A DNA stretch of 64,000 nucleotides from contig NZ_CP126110.1 in NCBI RefSeq assembly GCF_030123405.1, positions 2,170,001-2,234,000 on the forward strand. The letters run 5' to 3'. The notes beneath the pieces were generated by a model. It made no database searches. It saw only the letters and a list, made by a program, of their open reading frames with translations, and was not told the origin of the DNA. The translations under genes and the position numbers were made by a program. Position 1 is the first letter of the stretch, and every line of letters begins with the position of its first letter. Source of the DNA: Neobacillus sp. WH10 (GTDB lineage: Bacteria > Bacillota > Bacilli > Bacillales > Cytobacillaceae). This document shows positions 26,957-36,407 of the stretch, piece after piece.

Positions 26957-28444
26957 ATGAATATTATTGATAATGATTTGCTCTCCATCCAAGAAGCTCG
27001 AATTCTTGTGGAAAATGCACGTGAAGCACAAAAAAAGCTAGCAGCCTTTCCGCAGAAAAAACTGGATGAGATAGTTGAGCGCATGGTAGAAGAGATAGAC
27101 AAGCATGCACGTGAACTTGCCATGATGTCCAGTGATGAAACGGATTATGGAAAATGGCAGGATAAATATGTTAAGAACAAGTTCATTAATGGATACCTGA
27201 TTAACAGATTAAGAGGAAAGACTTATGTAGGGATTATTAACGATGATGCACAAAGCAAAACAATGGATATCGGTGTCCCGATTGGTGTCATTATTGCTCT
27301 ATGTCCTGCAACCAGCCCAGCTTCTACTACTATTTATAAGGCATTAATAGCAATAAAGTCCGGCAATGCGATCATCTTTTCACCACATCCTAGAGCGAAA
27401 AATACAATTAGTAAGACACTAGACATTTTGATCCGAGCTGCTGAGGGATATGGGTTGCCAGAAGGAGCCCTTTCCTACTTGCATAAGGTTACGCCTAGTG
27501 GAACATCTCAATTAATGAATCATGACGCCACCTCCTTGATTATGAATACAGGTGTTCCTAGTATGTTAAAAGCAACACAAATGTCAGGAAAGCCTGTTAT
27601 TTATGGTGGAAATGGCAATGGCCCTGCTTTTATTGAACGTACGGCTGACATCAAACAGGCGGTACAGGATATTATTACAAGTAAAACATTTGATTACGGA
27701 GTTGTATCTGCAGCGGAACAAGCTGTTGTAGTCGATCGATGTATAGCTTCGGAAGTAAAGCGAGAGTTTCAGAGTAATGGCGCGTATTTTATGACAGAAG
27801 AGGAATCACAAAAACTAGGGTCTCTCTTTTTCCGGTCGGACGGAAGGGCGAATACAGAAATGGTTGGTAAATCGGCACAGCAATTGGCAAAGCAAGCTGG
27901 TTTTAATGTGCCAGACAATGTGTTGGTCCTAATATCAGAGCAAAAATACGTTTCCGATACTAATCCATATTCGAAAGAAAAGCTTTGTCCGGTTTTGGCC
28001 TATTACATAGAAGACGATTGGATGAATGCTTGTGAAAAGTGTATTGAATTGTTAATTAGTGAGCGGAACGGTCATACTCTTGTTATTCATTCAACTGATG
28101 AAGCAGTAATTCGCCAGTTTGCCTTAAAAAAACCCGTAGGCAGAGTACTTGTTAATACCCCAGCAACTTTTGGAAGTATGGGTGCGACAACGAATCTATT
28201 CCCTGCAATGACTCTTGGCAGTGGATCTGCAGGTGTAGGGATTACTACCGATAATGTTTCACCAATGAATCTAATCTATATCCGCAAGGTTGGATACGGT
28301 GTCCGAAAGACAGAAGAGATTAGAAATGGAGTGTTATCAGAGGAAGCGCTTTCGGTTGACGGAGCGGCACAGTCTACTGCCTATAAGGTAGAAGACATTG
28401 AACTGCTGAAGTCTATTTTGAAAAATGCTATCGAAGGACATTGA
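26957..28444 (+). CDS. Acetaldehyde dehydrogenase homologue lacking the catalytic cysteine (CutB/CutF family)
   Basis: This 495-residue PduP/EutE-type aldehyde dehydrogenase homologue keeps the overall fold blocks (GVIIALCPATSPASTTIYKALIA, IIFSPHPRA, VLVNTPATFGSMGATTNLFPA). The catalytic motif, however, reads FDYGVVSAAEQA: Ser251 stands where the paralogue at 38317 has Cys251 in FDYGTICASEQS. Thioester chemistry should be impossible. The glycine-rich cofactor region is also altered (NTGVPSMLKATQMS). A C-terminal amphipathic helix (VEDIELLKSILKNAIEGH) could be an encapsulation peptide. It is immediately upstream of cutC. A scaffold, CutC partner or CoA/NAD-binding regulator are possible roles. 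Confidence 0.85.
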   Translation: MNIIDNDLLSIQEARILVENAREAQKKLAAFPQKKLDEIVERMVEEIDKHARELAMMSSDETDYGKWQDKYVKNKFINGYLINRLRGKTYVGIINDDAQSKTMDIGVPIGVIIALCPATSPASTTIYKALIAIKSGNAIIFSPHPRAKNTISKTLDILIRAAEGYGLPEGALSYLHKVTPSGTSQLMNHDATSLIMNTGVPSMLKATQMSGKPVIYGGNGNGPAFIERTADIKQAVQDIITSKTFDYGVVSAAEQAVVVDRCIASEVKREFQSNGAYFMTEEESQKLGSLFFRSDGRANTEMVGKSAQQLAKQAGFNVPDNVLVLISEQKYVSDTNPYSKEKLCPVLAYYIEDDWMNACEKCIELLISERNGHTLVIHSTDEAVIRQFALKKPVGRVLVNTPATFGSMGATTNLFPAMTLGSGSAGVGITTDNVSPMNLIYIRKVGYGVRKTEEIRNGVLSEEALSVDGAAQSTAYKVEDIELLKSILKNAIEGH

Positions 28445-28531
28445 TAGTTATATAGATTCGGCTAAAGCCATGTAAGTTATATCAATTCTCATATAAGTAT
28501 CTAAAAATAAACTGAATGAGAGGTAAGAAAT

Positions 28532-31072
28532 TTGGATATTCGTGATTTTTCAAAAAAATTAGCAGAAGCAACCAAAACCATGTCTCCTGAGGAACGAGCA
28601 GGGTTAATTAAGTTATTTGAAGGCGTTACAACCACTATGGCAAAAGAAGACGAAAGCGATTTTACGAAAGAATTTAGTCATCATGACGGGGTTCCAGAGG
28701 GAATGACTGAACGCCAAAAGAGGTTAAAAGAAAACTATATGAAGCACGTTCCTTCAATTACAACCCATCGTGCTAGAGCGATAACAAAGATCGCGAAGGA
28801 AAATCCCGGCATGCCTAAGATTATGTTACGGGCTAAATGTTTCCGTTATTGCTGTGAGACAGCACCATTGGTCATTCAGGATGATGAGCTAATTGTTGGA
28901 GCACCAAACGGAGCCCCTCGTGCTGGAGCGTTTTCCCCGGATATTGCTTGGAGATGGATGGTTGACGAAATTGATACAATTGGAACTCGTCCTCAGGACC
29001 CATTTTACATTGCTGAAGAAGATAAAAGGATTATGCGTGAAGAACTGTTCCCATTCTGGGAAGGTAAGTCCGTTGATGAATATTGTGAAGATCAATACCG
29101 GGAAGCTGGTCTCTGGACACTTTCAGGTGAATCCTTTGTTTCTGATTGTTCGTACCATGCTTTAAATGGCGGCGGTGACTCCAATCCAGGCTATGATGTC
29201 ATCCTAATGAAAAAGGGCATGCTAGATATTCAACAAGAGGCAAAGGATCATTTGGAGAAACTGGATTACCAAAATCCAGAAGACATTGAAAAGATCTATT
29301 TCTACAAATCTATTATTGATACAACAGAAGGCGTAATGATTTATGCCAAGCGATTATCTGATTACGCAGCAGAATTAGCTGCAAAGGAAAAGAATCCAAA
29401 ACGTAAGGCAGAATTAGAAAAGATTTCCGAAGTGAATGCTTGGGTACCAGCCCATAAGCCGCGTACTTTTTGGGAAGCGATTCAATCCGTTTGGACGATT
29501 GAATCACTGCTAGTGGTGGAAGAGAATCAGACAGGTATGTCAATCGGTCGTGTTGACCAGTATATGTATCCATTCTATAAGGCAGATATAGAATCAGGTA
29601 GAATGACTGACTTTGAAGCATTTGAACTGGCTGGTTGTATGCTGATTAAAATGTCTGAAATGATGTGGATTACAAGTGAAGGTGGTTCTAAGTTTTTTGC
29701 AGGGTATCAGCCATTTGTCAATATGTGTGTTGGCGGTGTGACACGGGACGGTCGCGATGCAACCAATGACCTTACCTACCTGCTTATGGATGCGGTTCGT
29801 CATGTTAAGATTTATCAGCCGTCATTGGCAACTCGGATCCATAATAAATCACCGCAGAAATATTTGAAAAAAATAGTGGATGTTATTCGCTCTGGTATGG
29901 GATTCCCAGCATGTCATTTTGATGATGCACATATAAAGATGATGCTGTCAAAAGGTGTTTCGATCGAAGATGCACGAGACTATTGCTTAATGGGCTGTGT
30001 TGAACCTCAAAAGTCTGGTCGTCTTTATCAGTGGACTTCTACTGCTTATACCCAATGGCCTATCTGCATAGAATTAGTTCTAAACCATGGTGTTCCGCTT
30101 TGGTTTGGTAAGCAAGTCACTCCAGACATGGGAGATTTGAGCCAATATAAAACTTATGAGGATTTTGAAAACGCTGTTAATGAGCAAATTAAATATATTA
30201 CAAAGTGGTCAAGCGTAGCTACCGTTATCTCTCAGCGGATTCACAGAGAAATGGCTCCTAAGCCTCTCATGTCTATCATGTACGAGGGCTGCATGGAAAG
30301 CGGTAAAGATGTTTCTGCAGGCGGGGCTATGTACAACTTTGGCCCAGGTGTTGTCTGGTCTGGTTTAGCTACCTATACAGACTCAATGGCTGCCATCAAG
30401 AAATTAGTATTTGACGAGAAGAAGTATACCCTAGAACAGCTTAATGAAGCATTAAAGGCTGACTTTATTGGCTATGAACAGATTAGAACCGACTGCCTGA
30501 ATGCTCCTAAGTATGGCAACGATGATGATTATGCTGATTTAATTGCTTCAGATGTGATTAATTTTACAGAGAGGGATCATCGTAAATACAAGACACTTTA
30601 TTCTATTTTGAGTCATGGCACATTGTCCATTTCGAACAACACTCCGTTTGGACAATTAACAGGAGCATCTGCAAATGGTCGTCGGGCATGGCTGCCATTG
30701 TCTGATGGTATCAGCCCGTCTCAAGGGGCTGATGTAAAAGGCCCGACCGCTATAATCAAATCTATTTCAAAGATGGCTGTTGATAGTATGAACATAGGTA
30801 TGGTTCATAACTTTAAGCTTATGGCTGGATTGCTCGATACGCCGGAAGGGGAAGAAGGTATTATTACCCTTTTACGTACTGCTTCTGTACTAGGCAATGG
30901 AGAGATGCAGTTTAATTATCTTGATAATAAAACATTGATCGAAGCACAGAAACATCCTGAGCAGCATCGGGATTTAATTGTTCGGGTAGCAGGTTACAGT
31001 GCATTCTTTGTCGAGCTTTGTAAGGACGTTCAAGACGAAATTATCAGCAGAACGATGCTGACAAAAATTTAA
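28532..31072 (+). CDS. cutC: Choline trimethylamine-lyase, glycyl radical enzyme
   Basis: This 846-residue enzyme cleaves choline to trimethylamine and acetaldehyde. Residues diagnostic for CutC fall at the same numbers as in the Desulfovibrio enzyme: Tyr208 and Asp216 (SYHALNGGGD), Cys489 and Glu491 (MGCVEPQ), Thr502 and Tyr506 (QWTSTAY), and radical Gly821 (RVAGYSA). Asp216, which contacts the trimethylammonium group, and Glu491 separate CutC from diol dehydratases. The length is that of short type I CutC. It starts at TTG 28532 with gagagg eight bases upstream. The N-terminal 40 residues are helical and may aid encapsulation. The enzyme is oxygen-sensitive when activated. Confidence 0.97.
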   Translation: MDIRDFSKKLAEATKTMSPEERAGLIKLFEGVTTTMAKEDESDFTKEFSHHDGVPEGMTERQKRLKENYMKHVPSITTHRARAITKIAKENPGMPKIMLRAKCFRYCCETAPLVIQDDELIVGAPNGAPRAGAFSPDIAWRWMVDEIDTIGTRPQDPFYIAEEDKRIMREELFPFWEGKSVDEYCEDQYREAGLWTLSGESFVSDCSYHALNGGGDSNPGYDVILMKKGMLDIQQEAKDHLEKLDYQNPEDIEKIYFYKSIIDTTEGVMIYAKRLSDYAAELAAKEKNPKRKAELEKISEVNAWVPAHKPRTFWEAIQSVWTIESLLVVEENQTGMSIGRVDQYMYPFYKADIESGRMTDFEAFELAGCMLIKMSEMMWITSEGGSKFFAGYQPFVNMCVGGVTRDGRDATNDLTYLLMDAVRHVKIYQPSLATRIHNKSPQKYLKKIVDVIRSGMGFPACHFDDAHIKMMLSKGVSIEDARDYCLMGCVEPQKSGRLYQWTSTAYTQWPICIELVLNHGVPLWFGKQVTPDMGDLSQYKTYEDFENAVNEQIKYITKWSSVATVISQRIHREMAPKPLMSIMYEGCMESGKDVSAGGAMYNFGPGVVWSGLATYTDSMAAIKKLVFDEKKYTLEQLNEALKADFIGYEQIRTDCLNAPKYGNDDDYADLIASDVINFTERDHRKYKTLYSILSHGTLSISNNTPFGQLTGASANGRRAWLPLSDGISPSQGADVKGPTAIIKSISKMAVDSMNIGMVHNFKLMAGLLDTPEGEEGIITLLRTASVLGNGEMQFNYLDNKTLIEAQKHPEQHRDLIVRVAGYSAFFVELCKDVQDEIISRTMLTKI

Positions 31073-31188
31073 GTCTTAATTTAAATCAACTATCTGCTGC
31101 TTGTAATAAGGTGCTGTCAGCTGTGCTTTGGGAGAAGCAGCAGAACCCTAAAAATTATTACACTGAATCACACAGGAGATTGAACAGT

Positions 31189-32142
31189 ATGGGCAATCCA
31201 AAAGAAGGAATAATCGAGAGAAAAGCATTTATTTCCAACATACAGAAATATAATATGTTCGATGGACCGGGTGTAAGAACAATTGTGTTTTTTAAAGGAT
31301 GCCCATTACGTTGTAAGTGGTGTGCAAATCCTGAAGGACTCGAACGAAAATATCAAGTAATGTTTAAAAGAAGCGCATGTACAGATTGTGGTTCCTGTGT
31401 TTCTGTCTGCCCGGTCGGTATCCACAGTATTTTAAAAGAAACCTCAAAACATGAAGTATCGCGCAACATTGATTGTACTGGCTGCCGTAAGTGTTCTGAT
31501 ATTTGTCCGGAGTCGGCATTATCTATTGTTGGTGGTATGAAAACTATTTCTGAACTTTTTGAGATAGTGGAAGAGGATAGATTGTTTTATGAAATGTCTG
31601 GCGGAGGCATTACGTTAGGCGGCGGCGAAGTATTAATGCAGCCTGAGGCTGCAGCGAATCTGCTGATGGTTTGTAAGCAAGAGGGGATTAATACGGCAAT
31701 AGAAACCAGCGGCTATGCAAAACTAGAATCTGTTCTCAGAGTTGCGGAGTTTGTGGATTTGTTTCTTTATGATATCAAACACATTAATTCGGAGCGTCAC
31801 TTTGAATTAACAGGAGTTCGTAATGAACTGATATTAAACAACCTAAAGGAGCTTCTTACCCGCAGATATTATGTGAAGATTAGGATGCCTTTATTAAAAG
31901 GAATCAATGATAGCCAGGACGCAATTGAAGGAGTTATTCAGTTTTTATTGCCATTCCGTGAATATAAAAACTTTAAAGGAATTGATTTACTGCCGTACCA
32001 TAAGTTCGGTGTAAATAAGTACAACCAGTTAGGAAAAGAATATCCGCTGACAGGGGATCCAAGCTTGAATAGTGAGGAAATGAAAAGGATTGAGAATTGG
32101 TTTAAGGAATATGACTTCCCAGTTATGGTTATCAATCACTGA
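31189..32142 (+). CDS. cutD: CutC-activating radical SAM enzyme
   Basis: This 317-residue glycyl-radical activase installs the radical on CutC Gly821. It has the radical SAM cluster motif CPLRCKWC, then a ferredoxin-like insert with two 4Fe-4S motifs (CTDCGSCVSVCP and CTGCRKCSDICP), and the GGGITLGGGEVLMQ loop. The start is ATG 31189 with aggaga nine bases upstream; a longer in-frame reading from 31111 has no site. It follows cutC directly, as in known cut clusters. Confidence 0.95.
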   Translation: MGNPKEGIIERKAFISNIQKYNMFDGPGVRTIVFFKGCPLRCKWCANPEGLERKYQVMFKRSACTDCGSCVSVCPVGIHSILKETSKHEVSRNIDCTGCRKCSDICPESALSIVGGMKTISELFEIVEEDRLFYEMSGGGITLGGGEVLMQPEAAANLLMVCKQEGINTAIETSGYAKLESVLRVAEFVDLFLYDIKHINSERHFELTGVRNELILNNLKELLTRRYYVKIRMPLLKGINDSQDAIEGVIQFLLPFREYKNFKGIDLLPYHKFGVNKYNQLGKEYPLTGDPSLNSEEMKRIENWFKEYDFPVMVINH

Positions 32143-32183
32143 CATTGAGTTTAGAAAAGAAAATAGATTGAAAGGTAATTATT

Positions 32184-32537
32184 ATGGGAGCATTTAATGA
32201 AAAAGCGATAGAGCGTATCATACAAGAATCGGTACCTGGAAAACAAGTTACGATTGCACATGTGATTGCTTCACCAATGCCGGATATCTATGAACGGTTA
32301 GGAATAGACGAAAAAGGAGCAATTGGGATTCTAACCTTAACACCATACGAAACCTCCATTATTGCTGCTGATATTGCGACCAAGACGGCTGATGTAGAAA
32401 TTGGATTTCTTGATCGTTTTACAGGATCGGTAGTGATTAGCGGTGATGTCCAAAGTGTCGTAACCGCACTGGAAGCAGTAAATGATACATTAAATAAAAT
32501 GCTGGGTTTTGTGACAACCCCAATTACACGAACATGA
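32184..32537 (+). CDS. EutS/PduU-type circularly permuted BMC shell protein
   Basis: This 117-residue protein has an N-terminal segment preceding the BMC core (VTIAHVIASPMPDIYERLGI) and ends with GSVVISGDVQSVVTALEAV, the circular permutation seen in EutS and PduU, whose N-terminal beta-barrel plugs the hexamer. Its stop overlaps the next start (ATGA). It probably provides an edge or accessory facet tile. Confidence 0.9.
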   Translation: MGAFNEKAIERIIQESVPGKQVTIAHVIASPMPDIYERLGIDEKGAIGILTLTPYETSIIAADIATKTADVEIGFLDRFTGSVVISGDVQSVVTALEAVNDTLNKMLGFVTTPITRT

Positions 32538-33007
32538 GAAAGAAACGAATCATGGTGATTGGGCCAACAAATTGTGGAAAGACCACTCTGGTCAATGCAT
32601 TAAATGATGATGACAGACCGATTAGAAAAACACAAAACATTATTTACGGAAAAAACACCATCGATGTTCCAGGTTCTTATATAGAAAACACATGGATGTA
32701 CAAATATTTAATTTCAGCCGTACAGGATGCATCACATGTATTGATTTTAGTGGATCAATCAAACTGCAAGGATGTGTATTCACCTGGATTTGCCAAGGTT
32801 TTTAGATGTCCTGTAATTGGAGTCATTACAAAAAGTGATTTAAAGCCAGAAAATGAGGACCTATGTATCCGGCAACTGAGGCTGATTGGAGTGGCAGATC
32901 CTTACTATAAAGTAAGTGTTCCGAGTGGTAAAGGCGTAGGTGCTTTAAAAGAGATTTTATTCGTAAAGATAATGAGGGAGGAAAATGAAGTTTATTACCG
33001 AGGGTGA
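32534..33007 (+). CDS. EutP/PduV-like small GTPase
   Basis: This 157-residue P-loop protein has GPTNCGKTTL (Walker A), DVPGSY (G3-like) and TKSD (G4 base recognition). EutP/PduV proteins associate with microcompartments and have been linked to their positioning or, for EutP, to acetate kinase activity. It overlaps eutS-like by four bases and the next gene by 23, showing tight coupling. Confidence 0.85.
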   Translation: MRKKRIMVIGPTNCGKTTLVNALNDDDRPIRKTQNIIYGKNTIDVPGSYIENTWMYKYLISAVQDASHVLILVDQSNCKDVYSPGFAKVFRCPVIGVITKSDLKPENEDLCIRQLRLIGVADPYYKVSVPSGKGVGALKEILFVKIMREENEVYYRG

Positions 33008-33659
33008 CTTGCGGGATTTATATAAAAAAGAACCTTTTACTGCTTATGATTTGGAATCTGATGCAAGACTTACACCTGGAGCACGCCAGTTTCTTGCCGA
33101 TCGCGGGATTTACATGCTAAATGACGCTCTCGGTACAAGAACCACGAAAACAACGAAAGCGGCTGAATTACCTGAGAGTAAGAATAATTGGAAAAAGTTG
33201 AGGCTCTACAGCATGCTGAAATCGATAGATGCTTTGTTTCTTCTAACTGTAGAAGAACTGTTGAGCAGAGATGTTTGTTTGGCACAAAGTACGCTTAAAC
33301 TTAATAGACAATTTTCTTGTATTAAAAATTCAGTGAAGAACAATGGTATTGTCGAAAATTTAACTTGCAGTGAATGCACAGGGATAAATGAGAATAATTT
33401 TTCTGATACTCTAGAAGATTGTTTTGAAATAACAGATTTTCACATGCAGCTTGAAAAAGGTAGAGAAATACTAATTTTACATAGGCTTCGCAGCGCACTT
33501 CAGGAAGTAGAGCCGGTTTTGCAAGAACTCAGCTGCAGCAGTGAAGAAGAGAAAAAGCTGTTCGAAGGAATTGTTTGCAAGGTTAATCAGGTTATTAATA
33601 GCCTTTCTCAATTAATTTGTTCAGCGGTTGGAGGGGAAAAATGTCAAAGGAAAGGTTAA
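32985..33659 (+). CDS. EutT-like corrinoid adenosyltransferase homologue
   Basis: This 224-residue protein starts like EutT (KFITEGDLRDLY, then DARLTPGARQFLADRGI) and ends in a helical adenosyltransferase-like bundle (LHRLRSALQEVEPVL, VNQVINSLSQLI). A CSEC pair lies mid-protein, but the full EutT HX11CCX2C metal motif is not evident. CutC needs no B12, so the role is puzzling; it may be a repurposed structural or electron-transfer protein. gggaggaaa precedes the ATG. Confidence 0.65.
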   Translation: MKFITEGDLRDLYKKEPFTAYDLESDARLTPGARQFLADRGIYMLNDALGTRTTKTTKAAELPESKNNWKKLRLYSMLKSIDALFLLTVEELLSRDVCLAQSTLKLNRQFSCIKNSVKNNGIVENLTCSECTGINENNFSDTLEDCFEITDFHMQLEKGREILILHRLRSALQEVEPVLQELSCSSEEEKKLFEGIVCKVNQVINSLSQLICSAVGGEKCQRKG

Positions 33660-34486
33660 CTTTTCAATACTGTGATCAACTTGTAAGGGATTTTGAAAAG
33701 GCAATTGAACATCCTATTGTGAGTAAATCTTCTATTTACTACACAGGAGTTGATCTAGGTACGGCATGTGTCGTTCTAGCCGTTTTGGATGAAAATTTGC
33801 AGCCAGTGGCGGGTGCTTATCGTTATGCTGATGTTGTTCGTGATGGTATGGTAGTCGATTATATTGGTGCTGTTAATATTGTTAGAGATTTAAAGAAAGA
33901 GCTTGAGAAGAAATTGGGAGCTGAATTAATCTATGCAGCGGCTGCAATTCCTCCTGGAACAGATGCGTTGGATTCAGGTGCCGTAAAAAATGTTGTCCAG
34001 GCTGCCGGGTTTGAACTGACCTACCTACTTGATGAGCCCACTGCGGCAAATGAAGTCCTCAAAATGGAGAACGGAGCAGTTATAGATATAGGTGGAGGTA
34101 CGACAGGTATTTCTATTCTGAAGGATGGAAAAGTTGTTTATGTTGTAGATGAGCCTACAGGTGGTACTCACTTTTCGTTGGTGATTTCTGGTGCTTACAA
34201 AATATCTTTTGCAGATGCAGAAAAATATAAGCGTGATGACAAGAAACATAAAGAATTGCTGCCTGTATTAAGACCCGTGGTAGAAAAGATTTCTTCTATT
34301 ATTCTCCAGCATATTAAGGGGTTTGACATTAAAGAAATATCTTTGGTCGGTGGAACCTGCTGCTTAGACGGTATCGAAGAAATAATCGAAAAGAAGACAG
34401 GTATATTCACTCATAAGCCGAAGAATCCAATGTTTGTCACCCCACTAGGAATAGCACTTAGCTGCAGGAATCAATACAAAGAATAG
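33641..34486 (+). CDS. eutJ: EutJ-like Hsp70/actin-fold chaperone
   Basis: This 281-residue protein has an actin/Hsp70 ATPase fold: GVDLGTACVVLAVLDE (phosphate 1), VIDIGGGTTGISIL (phosphate 2) and VGGTCCLDGIEEI (adenosine). EutJ is presumed to assist folding or loading of microcompartment enzymes. The start is ATG 33641 behind ggagggg, overlapping the previous gene by 19 bases. Confidence 0.9.
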   Translation: MSKERLTFQYCDQLVRDFEKAIEHPIVSKSSIYYTGVDLGTACVVLAVLDENLQPVAGAYRYADVVRDGMVVDYIGAVNIVRDLKKELEKKLGAELIYAAAAIPPGTDALDSGAVKNVVQAAGFELTYLLDEPTAANEVLKMENGAVIDIGGGTTGISILKDGKVVYVVDEPTGGTHFSLVISGAYKISFADAEKYKRDDKKHKELLPVLRPVVEKISSIILQHIKGFDIKEISLVGGTCCLDGIEEIIEKKTGIFTHKPKNPMFVTPLGIALSCRNQYKE

Positions 34487-34499
34487 GCAGGACGTAGAT

Positions 34500-34802
34500 A
34501 TGGAGTTTCGAATAATTAAATCCCCTTCAGAGGGTACGATCGATATCATAATGCGGCGAATTGGAACAGGTATCACTAAAAAAATGGATTGTATTGATGC
34601 TGTTGGTCTGGTACAGGGCAGAATGATTGAAATGATTTTTGCAGCAGATATTGCTGAAAAGGCAGTGGGTGTCACGGTAGCGGATGTTAGAGGCAGTTGT
34701 CCTCAAAATATGATTTTAATTGCCATCTTTGGGGATACCTCATCTGTTGAAGCAGCAATGCATGAGATTAAACGCAAGTCGGAGGAAGGTATATGTAAAT
34801 GA
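34500..34802 (+). CDS. GrpU-like BMC-H shell protein with GSCP pore loop
   Basis: This 100-residue divergent BMC protein has an N-terminal extension (about 1-32) ahead of AVGLVQGRMIEMIFAADIAEKA. The pore loop reads RGSCPQNM. A cysteine in this place resembles the iron-sulfur-binding pore loops described for GrpU of glycyl-radical compartments and for PduT. It suggests an Fe-S cluster at the hexamer axis for electron passage. It overlaps the next gene by four bases (ATGA). Confidence 0.8.
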   Translation: MEFRIIKSPSEGTIDIIMRRIGTGITKKMDCIDAVGLVQGRMIEMIFAADIAEKAVGVTVADVRGSCPQNMILIAIFGDTSSVEAAMHEIKRKSEEGICK

Positions 34803-35062
34803 TAACCGCAAAACTGATTGATACAGTATGGGCAACAAGAAAAGCAGACTCACTTAACGGATTAAAGTTTATGCTGGCAGAAGTGATCGGGGGCAGCAAT
34901 GAAGGTAAGCGCCTGGTTGTTGTAGATATTATCAGTGCTGGTATCGGAGATAGGGTTATTGTCACCACAGGCTCATCGGCTCGCAAAATGCTTGGCGATG
35001 ATGCTATTCCGGTTGACGCAGTTGTTGTCGGTATCATTGATGAAGATTGTAAGTTTAATTGA
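34799..35062 (+). CDS. eutN: EutN/CcmL-type pentameric vertex protein (BMC-P)
   Basis: This 87-residue protein starts MITAKLIDTVWATRK and contains LVVVDIISAGIGDRVIVTTGSSAR and VVGIIDE, the EutN/CcmL beta-barrel signature. Pentamers cap the shell vertices. It is the only BMC-P gene in the locus and hence should be essential for closure. Confidence 0.93.
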   Translation: MITAKLIDTVWATRKADSLNGLKFMLAEVIGGSNEGKRLVVVDIISAGIGDRVIVTTGSSARKMLGDDAIPVDAVVVGIIDEDCKFN

Positions 35063-35077
35063 TGTGGGTGATGGAAA

Positions 35078-36406
35078 TTGAGTCTTCTAGATTTGGTAAA
35101 AGAAGCCGGTATAGTCGGAGCAGGAGGGGCTGGATTCCCTACTCATGTAAAACTGGCAGCAAAGGCAGATCATATCCTTCTTAACGGTGCTGAATGTGAA
35201 CCACTATTAAGAGTGGATCAGCAATTAATGGAGCTATTTCCTGAAGAAATCATTAAAGGTTTTGAAGCAGCAGGCAGGCTTGTAGGCGCAAGTAAAGCAC
35301 TAATAGGAATAAAGAGAAAACATAAAGATGTAGTTTCTATTTTGAAAAAGCGAATCGAAGCGCTCCAGTTTGATAGATTCGTAGAGGTTAAAGAGCTAGA
35401 GGACTTTTATCCTGCGGGTGATGAACAGGTTTTGGTGTACGAACTGACGGGTAGAGTGGTTCCCGAGGCAGGGATTCCCATTCAGGTTGGCTGTGTAGTG
35501 ATAAATTCAGAAACAGCGTTAAATATTTATCGAGCTTCCTTAAATACGCCTGTCACGGAAAAATATATCACTGTTGCTGGCGATATACCTAAGCGCTTGA
35601 CCGTAAAGGTTCCAGTGGGAACACCTATTATCGAGGTGTTAAAGCTCAGCGGTATTGAGAATTTTGATGAATATGCCGTAATTGATGGCGGTCCAATGAT
35701 GGGGCCTGTCATGAGAGGGTTAGATGGATATGTTACGAAGAAAACAAAAGGGTTAGTTATTTTAAAAAAGCAGCATTACCTGATTAAAAGAAAAACCCTT
35801 GGCCCGGAACAGGCAAGGAGAGTGAATAGAACCTCCTGTGAGCAGTGCCGGATGTGTACTGACATGTGTCCTCGTTACTTGCTTGGTCATGACATGCAGC
35901 CACATAAGATGATGAGAGTTTTGAACTATAGTTTGGAGAATGTAGAAGACCAAAAGATTACCTATCTATGCAGCCAGTGTAATTTGTGTGAGTTGTTCTC
36001 ATGTCCAATTGGACTATATCCAAAGGCTGCAAACATCAATATAAAACAGAAATTAGCTGAAAAAGGTATTCGATATCATTCGGAGCAGACAGAATTTCAT
36101 GCTCGGAAAAACCGTAAATATCGATTGGTTCCTAGTAAGCGTTTGATAGCTAGATTGGGTCTATATAATTTTGATAAACCGGCTCCAATGACAAATATTT
36201 CCCTGGAACCAGAGGTGGTATATATAGCAAAAAGCCAGCATGTTGGTGCACCTGCTATTCCAGTTGTTTCTGTAGGTGATCATGTCAGTTCTGGACAGCT
36301 GATTGGAAAAATACCTGAAAATAGTTTAGGGGCTGCAATTCATGCCAGCATTTCTGGAACGGTAGTGGAAATCGGAAATTCTTTTATTGCAGTAAGGAGG
36401 GACTGA
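35078..36406 (+). CDS. PduS-like flavin/Fe-S electron-transfer protein
   Basis: This 442-residue RnfC-like protein has an N-terminal nucleotide and flavin region (GIVGAGGAGFPTHVKL, LNGAECEPLL), an SLBB segment (about 160-230), two 4Fe-4S motifs (CEQCRMCTDMCP and CSQCNLCELFSCP), and a C-terminal hybrid-barrel domain. PduS is a cob(III)alamin reductase in B12 compartments; here it is more likely an electron carrier. TTG start with a weak site. It is one base before the PduT-like gene, its usual partner. Confidence 0.85.
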   Translation: MSLLDLVKEAGIVGAGGAGFPTHVKLAAKADHILLNGAECEPLLRVDQQLMELFPEEIIKGFEAAGRLVGASKALIGIKRKHKDVVSILKKRIEALQFDRFVEVKELEDFYPAGDEQVLVYELTGRVVPEAGIPIQVGCVVINSETALNIYRASLNTPVTEKYITVAGDIPKRLTVKVPVGTPIIEVLKLSGIENFDEYAVIDGGPMMGPVMRGLDGYVTKKTKGLVILKKQHYLIKRKTLGPEQARRVNRTSCEQCRMCTDMCPRYLLGHDMQPHKMMRVLNYSLENVEDQKITYLCSQCNLCELFSCPIGLYPKAANINIKQKLAEKGIRYHSEQTEFHARKNRKYRLVPSKRLIARLGLYNFDKPAPMTNISLEPEVVYIAKSQHVGAPAIPVVSVGDHVSSGQLIGKIPENSLGAAIHASISGTVVEIGNSFIAVRRD

Positions 36407-36407
36407 T

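Noticed and set aside
28532..31072. Propanediol or glycerol dehydratase identity for the glycyl radical enzyme
   Set aside because: Asp216, Glu491, Thr502 and Tyr506 match choline lyase, and neighbouring genes fit acetaldehyde rather than propionaldehyde chemistry.
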